This document shows, piece after piece, positions 1 to 11,422 of a DNA stretch of 64,000 nt. Both the position numbers and the translations under genes were made by a program. Numbering within the stretch: the stretch's first letter is position 1; the number at the start of each line of letters is the position of its first letter. This stretch comes from Cavenderia fasciculata. Its lineage: Eukaryota; Evosea; Eumycetozoa; Acytosteliales; Cavenderiaceae. Below the pieces are notes generated by a model. It did not search any database. It was not told the DNA's origin and was given only the letters and a program-made list of their open reading frames with translations. Location: NCBI RefSeq assembly GCF_000203815.1, contig NW_004457723.1, positions 186,001-250,000 on the forward strand. The letters run 5' to 3'.

Positions 1-1428
1 GTGGCCAAAAGGCATTCTTGTGTGCCGTCTTTTTGGCCCAGCCGTCGAGAATGTCAAACAGCTGGTCGGGGTTGCCCGGCAGACGCTCGCACATCTTGCA
101 CAGCGTCACAAACTCCATGGGGTAGTTGTCGATCCAGTTCCACACGGCATTCTTGAGCACCTGTGAAAGAATAAATTGGTGGCGCTCCTTTTTGAACGAG
201 TTGGCAGCGCGTGTCACGCGGTCCAACAACTCGGACAATCGCTTTGAGTTGAGGTTCAAGTGTTCGATGAGGTAGAACTGGTTGCTAAACTGGTCGTCGG
301 GTTCCTTGCCGCTGACCACCACGTGCAATATCTCGGTGATCTTGCCCGACACAGACTCGTAGTTGGTGGCCGACAACTGAAAGATGACACGTCCAGAGTT
401 TCGTCGCAACTCTTCTTCGTTGGACACGACCGATCGCATCAAACATGTCATCGATTGACCCAATATAACTCTTGCCAATGCCTCTTCAAGAGGTGGTGGT
501 AATATTTGTTCCTCCTTTTCTTTTAATCTAATTGCTTCTTTTTCATCTAATCCTTGTACATTTCTAAATTGTGATTTCTAAAAAAACAAAATAAAAATAA
601 TTAAGTTAAGTTAGTAAATTTCAAGTCCAACTTGGACATTTATCTTTTTTTCTTAAACTTACAATATGATGCCATTGATGTTGCATACATTTAGCAAGTA
701 AATTTAATATATATGATTGTGCCCATGAATTATGTTCATTTGTTTCATCTTTATCTTTCCTCTACAAAATTAATATTACAAATTAAATTAAATATTAATA
801 CATTATTTATACATATATCGCGTGATAATTAATCTAGATCAGATGGTGCAATGGTTTTTTTTTTTTTTTTTTTTCTTAAAGTAGATTTTTTCAAGCTCAT
901 AGGAGATATTGAAACAAACAAACATCTGCTTGCTGATCTCGGATGTCTTATACAGGTGACCTGTATCTATCTATCTATCTATCTATGATTCCTATTTACT
1001 TGATACTCTTTTCATTCATTGCATCATCTGATTTCTGATTTGTTATTAGTATTTACCTTTAATAAATTTTCTAAAGAATCTGATAAACCTGTTGCTATGA
1101 TATTTAATTTACTTGAGCTGAGTTGGATGAGGGTGTCTTCGTTGTACTTTCGGATATGTTCTTGTTGTATTTGATCGGCGGTTTGGTAGCCACCTAGATT
1201 CTTGGTGAGCTTTATCTGTATGTTGATACGATTGATGAGATCGTGGATGAGTCTGTCTTCATTCTCTGCTGCCGACGACGATGACATCGATGACGATGAT
1301 GTGTTTGAATTCATGTTGTTGGAGAGTGATGATAGGCTGCCCGTTGACGCCGACGCTGTCGACATGGGTTGCGATGGCGACGGTGCTCCTATATTGGATG
1401 ATGATGCATTACTTGGTGTATTTGACAT
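1..1428 (-). CDS. nfaA: Neurofibromin (NF1-type RasGAP), N-terminal exons, partial
   Basis: Partial CDS, complement(join(<1..577,663..761,1057..1428)); it continues past the left edge. After an Asn/Ser/Pro-rich leader of about 55 residues, exon 1 encodes a segment like the start of human NF1 (RLIHDLINRINIQ then KLNIIATGLSDSLENLL). Exon 2 (33 codons, phase 0) gives YILNLLAKCMQHQWHHI. Exon 3 gives LRRNSGRVIFQLSATNYESV and then VLKNAVWNWIDNYPMEF with LFDILDGWAKKTAHKNAFWP. These line up with NF1 blocks RNSASGVLFSLSCNNFNAV and LEKAFWNWVENYPDEF / LFDLVDGFAESTKRKAAVWP (recalled alignment). Neurofibromins stimulate Ras GTP hydrolysis; D. discoideum NfaA is known to restrain Ras and macropinocytosis. 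The GAP and Sec14-PH domains lie outside the window, so RasGAP activity is inferred from family. Confidence 0.9.
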
Positions 1429-2016
1429 GATTGATTGACTATTTGTGATTTGTGATTTGTGATTGGTGATGATAATATATTTTTAAAAAAACTTATCTCT
1501 ATATACAAAAAAATAAACAACTACTAAACTAAAAAAAAAGGTAGTGTAAAGAAGGGAGTGAGGAGGAGGAGGAGGTGAATGCTAATATAAATACTATTAC
1601 AACAACAACAAAAAGGATTACTAAATAAATAATAAATAGATATAAAACAACCTAATACTATACTCTATCTAACTATCTATAAAACTAAATAAAAAAAGGC
1701 ACTACTCTGCTCTGCTCTACTCTACTTACAAACTACAATCCTCTGATGCAGCTGATAGGAGTGTAGTAGTCAAGGTTTATCTCTTTTTTTTTTTTTTTTA
1801 AATAGATATTTGATTCTTGATCAATCAATCAATAAATAATATCAAAACTGGTAGTGGGATGATTGTAGTATTATTATGAAGGTGGGTTAGTGGGAAGATA
1901 TCTTTTGTGTGTTGGTGTAGTACTAGTGTGGTGTGATAAATGTATGTGAATCTCTCTTATACTAGTAGTGAGTGTCCTGTCTGTCTTGTTTATCTATCTA
2001 TCTATCTATCTATCTA
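964..2016. repeat. Tetranucleotide tracts in nfaA intron 1 and its upstream region
   Basis: Two short CTAT/TATC microsatellites are visible: one at about 964-985 inside the first nfaA intron and one at about 1988-2014 upstream of the gene. Homopolymer T tracts lie at 857-874 and 1784-1799. Confidence 0.8.
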
Positions 2017-2954
2017 ATCTGATCTCGTTGTCCACCCTGATAAAGAGAGTCTCTTGAAGTTAGCTAGCTAGTTTTGCTGTAGTAACTAGCTCACTTTGCT
2101 TTGATCAGTCTATCTCTTATCAAAAAGTGGTTGAGTTGATTGATTGGTTGGGGATAGGAGTAAAAAGAAAGTGTGCACAAGAGCTGCAACAATAAAATCA
2201 AGAGCCCTCTAGATTTTTTAAAAATTTAATCAGGTGAAAGAGTCGATGTTCGATCTTTATTACTATAATTGCGGAGTTACCTTTGGCTCACTTCATTTTA
2301 TCTTTGCTACGATATATTTTAATTAGAGATAACATATATGAATGAAAGAAACAATTAGAATTAAAACAACCTGTTTAAAATTGGAATTAGATTTGAAATA
2401 CAAGACAACCAACAGTTGTTTTTATTTATAGAATTTGTATACATGTGAAAGTTGGTTTAAATCGAATGAACTATTTTAAACATTTAGTTGGTGAAATGAT
2501 AGTGTCAAAGGCTTTGCTTTGTTTAAAACAACAATTAATAGAAATGTTTTGTGGTTGGCGAATAGTAAATAGAGTTGCCAAGGTTTCAGTTATGTTGCTG
2601 TTTTGTGCGTAATGTGAACATACATTTGTTCATAATTATAATGTGATTATTGTTTTGTGGACATGATTGTTTGACATTAATAGGCTAGGATAGCAACTAC
2701 TATTGCTCTGTGATTAAATAATAAAGATACTATTACTAATCCCCAAGTAATGTTACTATAGTTTTTCCACTATGATCCTTGTTCTCGAGAACCTAAAAGT
2801 ATTTTTTAAAATTCCAAATGCATTATGTTTCTAATATTAGAATGGTGGTTTAATTAATTAAAGATTGAAAGAAATTAGAAATATCTGTATTCATAACTCA
2901 CAAGTGCTCTTTCTTTAAATTCGACATCTTGTTTTTAATAATATTATTTGATTT
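1429..2954. other. Intergenic region between nfaA 5' end and FNIP kinase 3' end
   Basis: About 1.5 kb of AT-rich DNA with no convincing ORF on either strand. It must hold the nfaA promoter (minus strand, just right of 1428) and the 3' end of the FNIP kinase. Visible content is T and A homopolymers, a CTAT microsatellite and GA-rich stretches. I see no tRNA-like fold. Confidence 0.6.
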
Positions 2955-5900
2955 TTATTTCTTTGTTTTGCTTTTTGAAAGATTAACGAACACCTTTTTT
3001 ATCTTTGATAGCACAGAGTCTGATGTTTTGACGTAAATCAATCTAATATTTAGAAATTGATGATTATGTTCAAACATTTGATGAATATTGTCTTCATCCA
3101 ATTTAAATAATTTATCCATTTCCTTTAGGGGGTATTCAGAGTCGGGTTGGTATTCGACAAAGTGCTGATTGATTGATTCAAATGTTGATTTATCGATTTG
3201 ACAAAATAAATGTGGATAGATTGATGCTTGAACATGTGATATCACTTTGACATCTTCTAGATTGACCAAACATTTGATATCATCATTCTTCATCCACTCT
3301 AGTATATTATTGCTCCTGTAAAAAAAAACATTTGGTTAGCGTCAATAAACATATGTTTTATTAGCATTATTGTGAATTTGTATTACCACCTGATTACGTA
3401 CCTCTTAATATCACCAATTCCAAAAGATTGTTCACCGATCGTTAAGATGAAATTAGATCCCTTCATGTTGTCTTTTATAAAAGAATTGATGGCTGTCTGT
3501 TCCAAGTCTTGGCAGTGGTAGATATTGATACATTTCAAATTATCATCACTCCAATCGTTAAATACTGTAGACAGAGTATCTTTCCAATTGTCTGTGGTTA
3601 TGTGTATTGTAGCATTTGTACCATATGATTGCAACTGTTGATTGAATGATTTTCCTAAAACTAAATGTTTTAATGTCCTTGGCAATGATCCAATTTGACT
3701 ATTAAATGATGATCCGAATATTAGTGTTTCAACACTATCAGGAATATCACCCCTTTCGATTGGTTGATTAAAGTTTCCTAATAACTTTAATTTTAAAAGT
3801 GTTGGTGGAAGTAATCCTTTGAGAGGACTGTTGAATTCACCATCCAATATTAATGTTTTTTTGTTTGATAGAATTTGTCGTTGATTGATTAAAAATGATG
3901 TGATTCTTTGTGTGTGTTGGTTGACTATTTCTCCATTCAAATCATCCAATGAAAGACGATCAAGAGGTGTTGCTATTAATAGTTTCTTTACAAAATTAAT
4001 TAAATGTTCAGAATATCTAACAGTTGATATTTTAATATGACCGGCATCAAAGTTGTTCTTTTTGTGATTCGAGATAAACTCTTTTCTATTGGCAATATCA
4101 TCTGGGTGACTGTGAAATAATTAGTTACGGATAAAGTTTGATGATAAAATCTCATAATTACCATGAAAGTAAATGGAATAGAGTTGAACCAACTGAATAT
4201 ATATCACTTGATGGGTAATATTTCTTTTGTTTTGATTCCTATAAATAATGTAACGAAAAATGGGTGTTAGTTGGCTGACAATATGAAAATATGAATAAAT
4301 AACATACAGGTGAGTAATATCCATTTGTTCCACGAGAGGCAAGTGTTGTGGCTATCATATTTGCATATTGTGCTGTTGTTTGGTTGTCACTATTTTCTTG
4401 ATTATTGTGTGTTTTGGTGACAGCAGCTGAATGATTTTGATCAACGAAATAGTGACAGCAACCAAAATCACCAAGAACTATTTTGCCGTCTAATCCAATA
4501 AATAGATTGAGTGGTTTGATATCAAGATGTGCAAGATTGTGTTGTAATAGTTTTTCAAGTATGAGGAATAATCGTCGAATATAAAGCCATATTTCAGTTT
4601 CTGGAATATATTTATATTCTGGATGGGGTTGCTCATTCCTAAAATTCGAGAAAATGTTAGTGAACACTGGTATTTATTGTTGTTGTTGTTTAACAGTTAT
4701 ATGAATTTAGTATCATACCATTTATAAATTGATTGAAATAATTGTTCTAAATCACCACCTTCACAGAAATGTGTCAAAAGATACATCTTTTTTAAATCAG
4801 TGTCATCTTGGTGATCTTTGTATTGTACAAACATAGAGTCGTTGATGAATAGTTTCATCGTTGAGATTTCAAATTGGGCTTTGTCGTAGATCTTTTGATC
4901 TATTTCATAGTTATTTTTCTTATTTGAATAATCTATTTCTTTGTAAACAAACTAACAGATAGGTTAGCAATTGGGGTTATTATTAAGCTAAGTTTGTGAT
5001 TTATATATATATATACCAATTCACCAGAGGATTCACACATAACAAAGATTACTTGATTGGCAGAATGTGGAAAAGAGTGTAATTTGAAATATTTGTGGTT
5101 GTTGACTAAAACATATTCCGTGGTATTGATGGGATATGCCATTAAATAGTTGGGGTCGTAATTGATAGAGTTGGGATTTGGGTTGCATGTTGTGGGCGTT
5201 CGAATGTTGTTCAGTCTCTTGTCCCATGATGATGTTATCGGTGAAAGAATTTTGATATTCGGAAGTTTGATTACTCCAAGTGGCCCTAATTTAATGAAGT
5301 TTCTTTTTATGAGCATTGAATCAAGTAAAATTCTTCTTTGTGATATATCAATATACAGGCGCTGACCAAGCTTCAATGATAGTAAAGTTGATGGTAATGC
5401 ACCAACTGATAGAGTTTGATTAAAATTATTACCAACCACCAATGATCGTAACGATGTTGGTAATACTCCAACTGTTAGAGGTTGATTATAGTCGCCACCA
5501 AACTTCAATGATTGTAATGATGATGGTAATACTCCAACTGTTAGAGGTTGATTATATCCATCACCAAACGCCAATGATTGCAATGATGATGGTAATACTC
5601 CAACTAAAATTGCTTGATTATATCTATTTCCAAACTTCAATGATTTTAATGTTGATGGACCTCCAACTGATAGAGGTTGATCAGAGTAATAACCAAACAC
5701 CAATGATTGTAGTGATGTTGGTAATACTCCAACTGGTAGAGGTTGATTATATTCATCGCTCAACCTCAATGATAGTAACGATGTTGGTAATACCCCAACT
5801 GATAGTGGTTGATTATAGTCTCTACCAAACAACAATGATTGTAATGATGCTGGTAATACTCCAACCGATAGTGGTTGATTATATCTATAGCCAAACTTCA

Positions 5901-6849
5901 ATGATTGTAATGATGTTGGTAATACTCCATCAGTTAGTGCTTGATTAAAGTAATCACCAAACACCAATGATTGTAAAGATGTTGGTAATACTCCAACTGG
6001 TAGAGGTTGATTATAGTCATTACCGAACTTCAATGATTGTAATGATGTTGGTAATACTCTAAATAATATTGGTTGATTATACCTATAGCCAAACACCAAC
6101 GATTGTAGTGTTAATGGTAATACTCCAGCTGATAGGCGTTGATTATAGTTCCAACCAAACACCAATGATTGTAATGATGATGGTAATACTCCAACTGATA
6201 GAGGTTGATTATAGTCGCCACCAAACTCCAATTCTAGTAATGATGTTGGTAATACTCCAACTGATAGACGTTGATTATAGTTATTACCAAACTTCAATGA
6301 TCGCAATGATGATGGTAATACTCCAATTGATATTGATTGATTATATCTATAACCAAACTTCAGTGATTGTAAAGATGTTGGTAATACTCCAACTGTTAGA
6401 GGTTGATTATATTCATAACCAAACTCTAATGATTGTAATGATGTTGGAAACACCAACGATTTGTAATGATGTTGGTAGTACTCCAACTGATAGGCGTTGA
6501 TTATAGTCCCGACCAAACTCCAATGATTGTAATGATGATGGTAATACTCCAACTGATATTGGTTGATTATAGTCGCCACCAAACTTCAATGATTGTAATG
6601 AATGTTGGTAATACTCCAACTGATATTGCTTGATTATAGTAATTACCAAACACCAATGATTGTAATGATGATGGTAATACTCCAACTGATAGGGTTTGAT
6701 TATATCTATTACCAAACACCAATGATTGTAAATGATGATGGTAAAACTCCAACTGATAGTGGTTGATCATAGCCATCATCGAATGTCAGTGATTGTAGAG
6801 ATGTTGCCGTTTGTTGGGTGTCAGAGTTGGTTGCTGCTGTCTCCGCCAT
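2955..6849 (-). pseudogene. FNIP-repeat protein kinase, copy 1 (frameshifted repeat array)
   Basis: Six exons: complement(join(2955..3315,3402..4109,4162..4238,4308..4638,4719..4951,5017..6849)), about 1180 codons. Order: short leader (MAETAATNSD), about 21 FNIP repeats of 22 residues (consensus YNQPLSVGVLPxSLQSLxFG), a linker, a protein kinase domain, two or three degenerate FNIP repeats, and a unique tail. Kinase landmarks span introns: VYKEIDY (candidate lysine), EISTMKLF (alpha-C Glu), HLDIKPLNLFI (catalytic loop, HLD instead of HRD as in Wee1/Myt1 kinases), LGDFG, RGTNGYYSPE and SDIYSVGSTLFHLL. All intron phases agree with the plus-strand paralogue at 22023-26109. The first part of the array carries extra single bases near 6599, 6730 and 6459, so the annotated start does not read through to the kinase. 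It is either a decaying gene, a gene starting further in, or the result of sequencing errors in a repeat. Confidence 0.75.
5370..6790 (-). repeat. FNIP coding repeat array, 66-nt units (copy 1)
   Basis: Tandem 66-nt units encode the 22-residue FNIP repeat in copy 1 of the kinase. About 21 units are recognisable, including one truncated unit near 6440-6470 that joins two half repeats. The unit core on the minus strand reads GGAGTATTACCATCATCATT with little variation, indicating homogenisation. Confidence 0.9.
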
Positions 6850-7185
6850 TGATCAGTTATACTGATACGACCCTTTGTGTTACTTGATAATTCTAAACAC
6901 TCCTTTTGAAGACCAACTCCGATTCTTGATGATTCCTCAATCGAAGGGAAATTTTTGAAAAATTAAAAAAGGTGGATACTTCTTAGATATTTAATTAAAT
7001 CATCAGGGTTATAAAATAGAAATAAAGCAACCAATCGTTGTCACTATCAACACGCTAATTTATTTATAGGGGTGAAGGAGAGGGCTCTACTTTAGATCAT
7101 TATTCATTCTCTTTGTTTGGACAAATAACAATTCATTTATTTGTTTTTAAAAAATTGGTGGTGTGATCAAAAATAACAAGCAACG
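6850..7185. promoter_or_regulatory. Shared divergent promoter region
   Basis: This 336-bp stretch separates the minus-strand FNIP kinase start (6849) from the plus-strand first beta-helix gene (7186), so both promoters must lie here. It contains AT-rich blocks and a GT-rich block at about 7154-7168 (TTGGTGGTGTGATC), loosely like a dictyostelid G-box. No operator or TATA box can be asserted. Confidence 0.5.
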
Positions 7186-8898
7186 ATGAAAAGTTATATA
7201 AGTCTATTTATTTTATTTATCTCAACACTCATCATAGTTGCAGTATCACAACAGTCGCAGTCACAAACAATCTATGTCAATATAGCATCAACCAACACCA
7301 GTCAGACTTGTGGATCAGACAATACACCAATCAACGCATGTGCTGATTTGACGAGCGCGTTTGCGGCATTTGTCGGCAGCAACACGAGTGTTGACAGTAA
7401 CGGTACATACGTCCCACTGACAATCATCATGTCACCAGGTACCTACACAGGCGACCGTAATGCCAACTTGACCATCTACAACCAAACAGTGACCATCACA
7501 ACCGCCAGCACCACCGACAATGTCACCATCGATCTGACCAACAACAACGCACTCTACTTTATCTCGACAGATCTACCCGAGTCACTTGGCAATGTATCGC
7601 TGACCGACAAGACAGTAGTCACACTCAAAGGTCTCAATGTAGTCAATTTTTTCACGCCCAACGTGCAGACCACCGACACTGGTGTCATCATATCGGCCAA
7701 CTCTAGCGCATCGACTGTCTTGACACTCGAGTCATGTTTATTCTCTAATATCACAACGGGCAAGGGTGCACTAGTCTACATGGAATCCGGGTACCAGGAT
7801 TACAAGCTTCTCAACATCACTACATGCATCATCACCAACGTGACGGCTGGCAACACGATCATCTTTATGCAGAGCTCCGAATTAACGCTTACAGGATCCA
7901 ATATAACGTACAATAGCGCACGTTATCTGCTCTACAAGACGTTTGGAGAGACTTCCATCACGGGTAACTACTTTTTCAAAAATGTCTTCCCCACCACATT
8001 TGACAATCAGCAGACGGGCGCGTTACTCTATTTCGGATACCACTCGCGTATCGCCCAAATCTATGACAACTCGTTCACGGGCAACTCGGTGTATGGCGGT
8101 ATCATCATTGCGTACGCGTCACGTGTCAATGTCGAACAGTGCTACTTTACAGGAGGTCTAGGAACCAACGCGATCATCGTGACGGCCGGTAACGTCAATA
8201 TCTCCAACACAGACATTACCCTCAACACGGTATCCAAGTATGGCCAGATCTACGCCACCGACGCGTCGATCGTCTACCTGTCCAATACTACCTTTGTCTC
8301 CAACATTGCTGCCAACGGCACATCCATCAGCTCGCTGTCAGGTTCGACCTTTTACATCGCCGATGTCATGTTTTGGAGCAATATTGCTCGTGACTCTGGC
8401 GGTGCAATCTATGCAACCGACCAATCAGTCTTCCACATCAACAATACCGATTTTGAATACAACAAGGCTGCCAACAATGGTGGAGCTATTTTCATGAGTG
8501 CCTGTGCATTCACAATGTCCAATGTCACATTCAACACCAATACTGCCAATAATGGTGGTATGGTATCTTGTACCAACGCGTCGACCATTCTCTTTGACAA
8601 GGTTATTACCAACGGACTCAACAATGACACTTCGACCAACAAGACCTCACACATTGTCGTTTGCGGACTCGGTGAATGCACAGTGGACGGTACCTCTAAT
8701 ACGGGAGGCACATGTCCCAGTGACGACGACTCTGGCAATGGTCTCTCCAACAAGGTCATTGCCGCCATCACCGTCGGTGTCGTCGCAGGTGTCGCTGTCC
8801 TCGGTTGCGTCATCTTTGTCTTTTACAAACGTCGCAAAAATCAATTAAAATATGGTGGTGGTAATTACCATTATTCAACTGTTAGATCTCCTCATTAG
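7186..8898 (+). CDS. Beta-helix (Pmp-like repeat) surface membrane protein 1
   Basis: Intronless, 570 aa. Residues 1-22 form a signal peptide (hydrophobic FILFISTLIIVAVS). The ectodomain (about 25-520) begins with a paralogue-wide block TCGSDNTPINACADLTSAF and then shows short hydrophobic/Asn-rich rungs typical of a right-handed parallel beta-helix. GGAI units (SGGAIYATDQS, NNGGAIFMSA) match Chlamydia-type polymorphic membrane protein repeats, and there are many NxS/T sequons. A single membrane span near 530-550 (VIAAITVGVVAGVAVLGCVIF) is followed by a short basic cytosolic tail, YKRRKNQLKYGGG, which differs from the KYRSF end of the other copies. It is therefore a type I plasma-membrane protein. 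Coding sequence is more C-ending-codon rich than the next copy. The ligand and the role are unknown; recognition or adhesion is inference. Confidence 0.85.
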   Translation: MKSYISLFILFISTLIIVAVSQQSQSQTIYVNIASTNTSQTCGSDNTPINACADLTSAFAAFVGSNTSVDSNGTYVPLTIIMSPGTYTGDRNANLTIYNQTVTITTASTTDNVTIDLTNNNALYFISTDLPESLGNVSLTDKTVVTLKGLNVVNFFTPNVQTTDTGVIISANSSASTVLTLESCLFSNITTGKGALVYMESGYQDYKLLNITTCIITNVTAGNTIIFMQSSELTLTGSNITYNSARYLLYKTFGETSITGNYFFKNVFPTTFDNQQTGALLYFGYHSRIAQIYDNSFTGNSVYGGIIIAYASRVNVEQCYFTGGLGTNAIIVTAGNVNISNTDITLNTVSKYGQIYATDASIVYLSNTTFVSNIAANGTSISSLSGSTFYIADVMFWSNIARDSGGAIYATDQSVFHINNTDFEYNKAANNGGAIFMSACAFTMSNVTFNTNTANNGGMVSCTNASTILFDKVITNGLNNDTSTNKTSHIVVCGLGECTVDGTSNTGGTCPSDDDSGNGLSNKVIAAITVGVVAGVAVLGCVIFVFYKRRKNQLKYGGGNYHYSTVRSPH

Positions 8899-9215
8899 AA
8901 AAAATAAATAATTAATCAATGAATGAATTAAATAATTAAATAAATAATAAATAATAAATAACCTAAATAATAAATATTCTCCAAAAATCTCTGGGGACAA
9001 TTTCTCAATAACAAAAAACTTGTGAACTCTAGAGCCAGGATAAATTTATCGCGTCGAAAATTCTTCGAGACATTTTTTGTTCATCGCTGGTCGTCATTTC
9101 ATAAATGATAATATTTAAATTTAATTAAGATCACTAATGGTATAGTACACATCGTCATCATTGTTATTTATAATACATTTATATATTATTTATTTATTTA
9201 TTAACATTTCTAAAA
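8899..9215. other. Intergenic spacer, beta-helix genes 1-2
   Basis: 317 bp. The left part is AAT/AAATA-rich 3' flank. The centre (about 9040-9085) is less AT-rich and contains an imperfect inverted pair, TCGAAAA and TTCTTCGA. A T/A-rich start region follows. No gene is seen. Confidence 0.5.
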
Positions 9216-10888
9216 ATGAAATTTTTTAATATTACATTTATTTTTTTATTATTATCAATTATAATTTCAGTATGTTTGGCTGGAGGAACAGTATATGTTG
9301 ATCAATCTAGTACAAATACAGATGCAACATGTGGTAGCTCCGAAGAAGATGCTTGTCAAGATTTAGAGAGCGCCTTTGCAGTTTTAATGGCCGATGCAGA
9401 CACTAGTTTGACCTCTATATTTGTTGCAAGTGGTACATATACGGGTGTAGCCAATGGAAACATTCAATTCTACAATCGTTCAGTTACCATTTATGGTAAT
9501 GGTGAAACTGTATTTGACATGACTGGTGTAACCCCCTATTTCTTTAACTTGGCCCCTTCCTCTGACTCAATGATCACTGAAAATGATAATACAGAGTTAA
9601 CCATTAACGAAATCACCATCATCAACTTTGACGGCTCTTTAACCAACGGCTCATTGTTTTACTCCTATTCAGAATCGGTCTATGTGACAATCAATATTCA
9701 CAATAGCAACTTTACCAACATTACTGGTAGTATTGCCTATATCAACAATGTTGAAGGTTTTACAATGCTAGGTTCAGTCAACTTTGACGGATGTATATTC
9801 ACCAATGTAACCTCTACTACTCAACCAGCCATTCAAACATTCCTTGTCCAGACTACCATCATTTATTGCACATTTACTCAAAATGATGCCAGATACCTAA
9901 TCTATGTATCATTTGGTGCGCTCACAGTCACCAAGAATGTATTTACCAACAATAACTTTACCAATCTCAGTGTCGGTGCTTTAATCTGTGGTACATACAT
10001 TAGATCGTATCCATTTGTTGTAACATCCAACATCTTTGACAATAACCAATTGTATGGGTCTGCCATCTTATCATATACCAGTTTAATGGTCAGTATCAAG
10101 AATAATGTATTTTCAAACTCCCAAAGCAATGCTGTCATTTGTGGTAGTAGTGATATCACGATCAACAACTGTACATTCACCAACAACACTGGAAATACAT
10201 ACGGTCAAGTTCATAGTACTGGATATTGTAACGTCGATGTACTCAGCTCTAATTTTACCTCCAACTCTGCCCAAAATGGTGCTGCCATCTCTTCACTCCC
10301 AACTGGAGCATCCACTACCATCTCTGCATCATCCTCCAACTTTATCAATAATACTGCAGTTAATGGTGGAGCCATCTATATGGGACAGACCGTTGCCACC
10401 CTTCTCAACGTTGTCCTCAACCAAAACAAAGCATCTGGTGGTGCCAGTACTGGTGGTGCTATCTACATTTACCAAAAAAGTGATATTTCTTTTATCAATG
10501 TTACTCTAAACAATAATGTTGCTATTAGTGCTCCTTCAATTGTATGTATATCTAGATAATTGTTATTATTCTCATTTATATATTAATTTAATTATTTGGG
10601 ATGGTTTAGTATTGTGATGGTAATTCAAGATTATTTTTTGGTGAAAACGTAAATGGAACAGGAAATGTTGATCATAACAATCAACAATCACCACTAGTTG
10701 TTTGTGATGGAGTAGATGGAGGGTGTTCCGTTTCAGGTGATATTGAAGATGGAGTTTGTGGAAAGGAGTCTGGTTCATCTGCTCACAACAGCAATAGCGG
10801 TACCAATACCATTGCATCAATGATGGGTACTCTAATTAGTGTAATTACAATTGTCGGTATTACACAACATCTATTCATTTATATTTAG
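9216..10888 (+). CDS. Beta-helix (Pmp-like repeat) surface protein 2, probably lipid-anchored
   Basis: CDS join(9216..10541,10610..10888), 534 aa. Signal peptide residues 1-22. The family block TVYVDQSSTNTDATCGSSEE is followed by beta-helix rungs with repeated NN(C/S)TFTNN and GGAIY motifs and many N-glycosylation sequons. The 68-nt intron lies in the same place as in copies 3, 4 and 5, just before the CDGNS juxtamembrane exon. The C-terminus differs from its neighbours: a Ser/Asn-rich stretch (SGSSAHNSNSGTN) and then a hydrophobic end (ASMMGTLISVITIVGITQH) with no basic cytosolic tail. That fits a GPI-anchor signal, or a truncated membrane tail. The gene is more AT-rich than copy 1. Confidence 0.82.
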
Positions 10889-11422
10889 TTTAATAATAAT
10901 AATAATAAATTATAATCTATTTTATTATACAAACTATTTAGAGTGGGTGATCTGTTGCTCTATGAATGAATGATCGTGTAATGATGAAATGACTCTTTGA
11001 AAGATCTTTTCAGAGAAGATATTACCTGATATCTTTCTTTGAGTAATTATCCCATTTGAATAGATTCTATCGCCCCAAGACTTTCGATTTCTTTGTTCTT
11101 TTCTCAGAGTCATTCCCTAATCAATAAGAGGGGCGTTGAAAATTCTCTGGGTTTCGAAAACCTTTGAGCTCATTAAACGAGCTCTTACCGCTATTTCCCG
11201 ATTTTTTCAACCACTTGTAAAATTCCTTGGAGTTTTTTTTTAATCATAGCTCGTTTGGCTTAAATTAAACGAAAAGATGGTTCTGACCTCATCATGATAT
11301 GATGGTTTAAACACCTCATTAGCCTCATTTATTGAGTCCAGAAGATTTTCTTAATCATTTCAATATTATATATATCATAACACAATACACATTACTTTCA
11401 TTATATATTCGTATTTTGAAAA
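10889..11422. promoter_or_regulatory. Intergenic spacer with inverted repeat, beta-helix genes 2-3
   Basis: 534 bp without an ORF. The middle is relatively GC-rich for an intergenic region, and a GAGCTC(7 nt)GAGCTC inverted repeat is at 11166-11184. A related palindrome precedes copy 6, so these may be promoter elements (inference). Confidence 0.4.

Noticed and set aside
8409-8813. Antisense open frames inside the beta-helix genes
   Set aside because: They are shadows of the C-ending codon use of the surface-protein genes; no motif or signal peptide is present.
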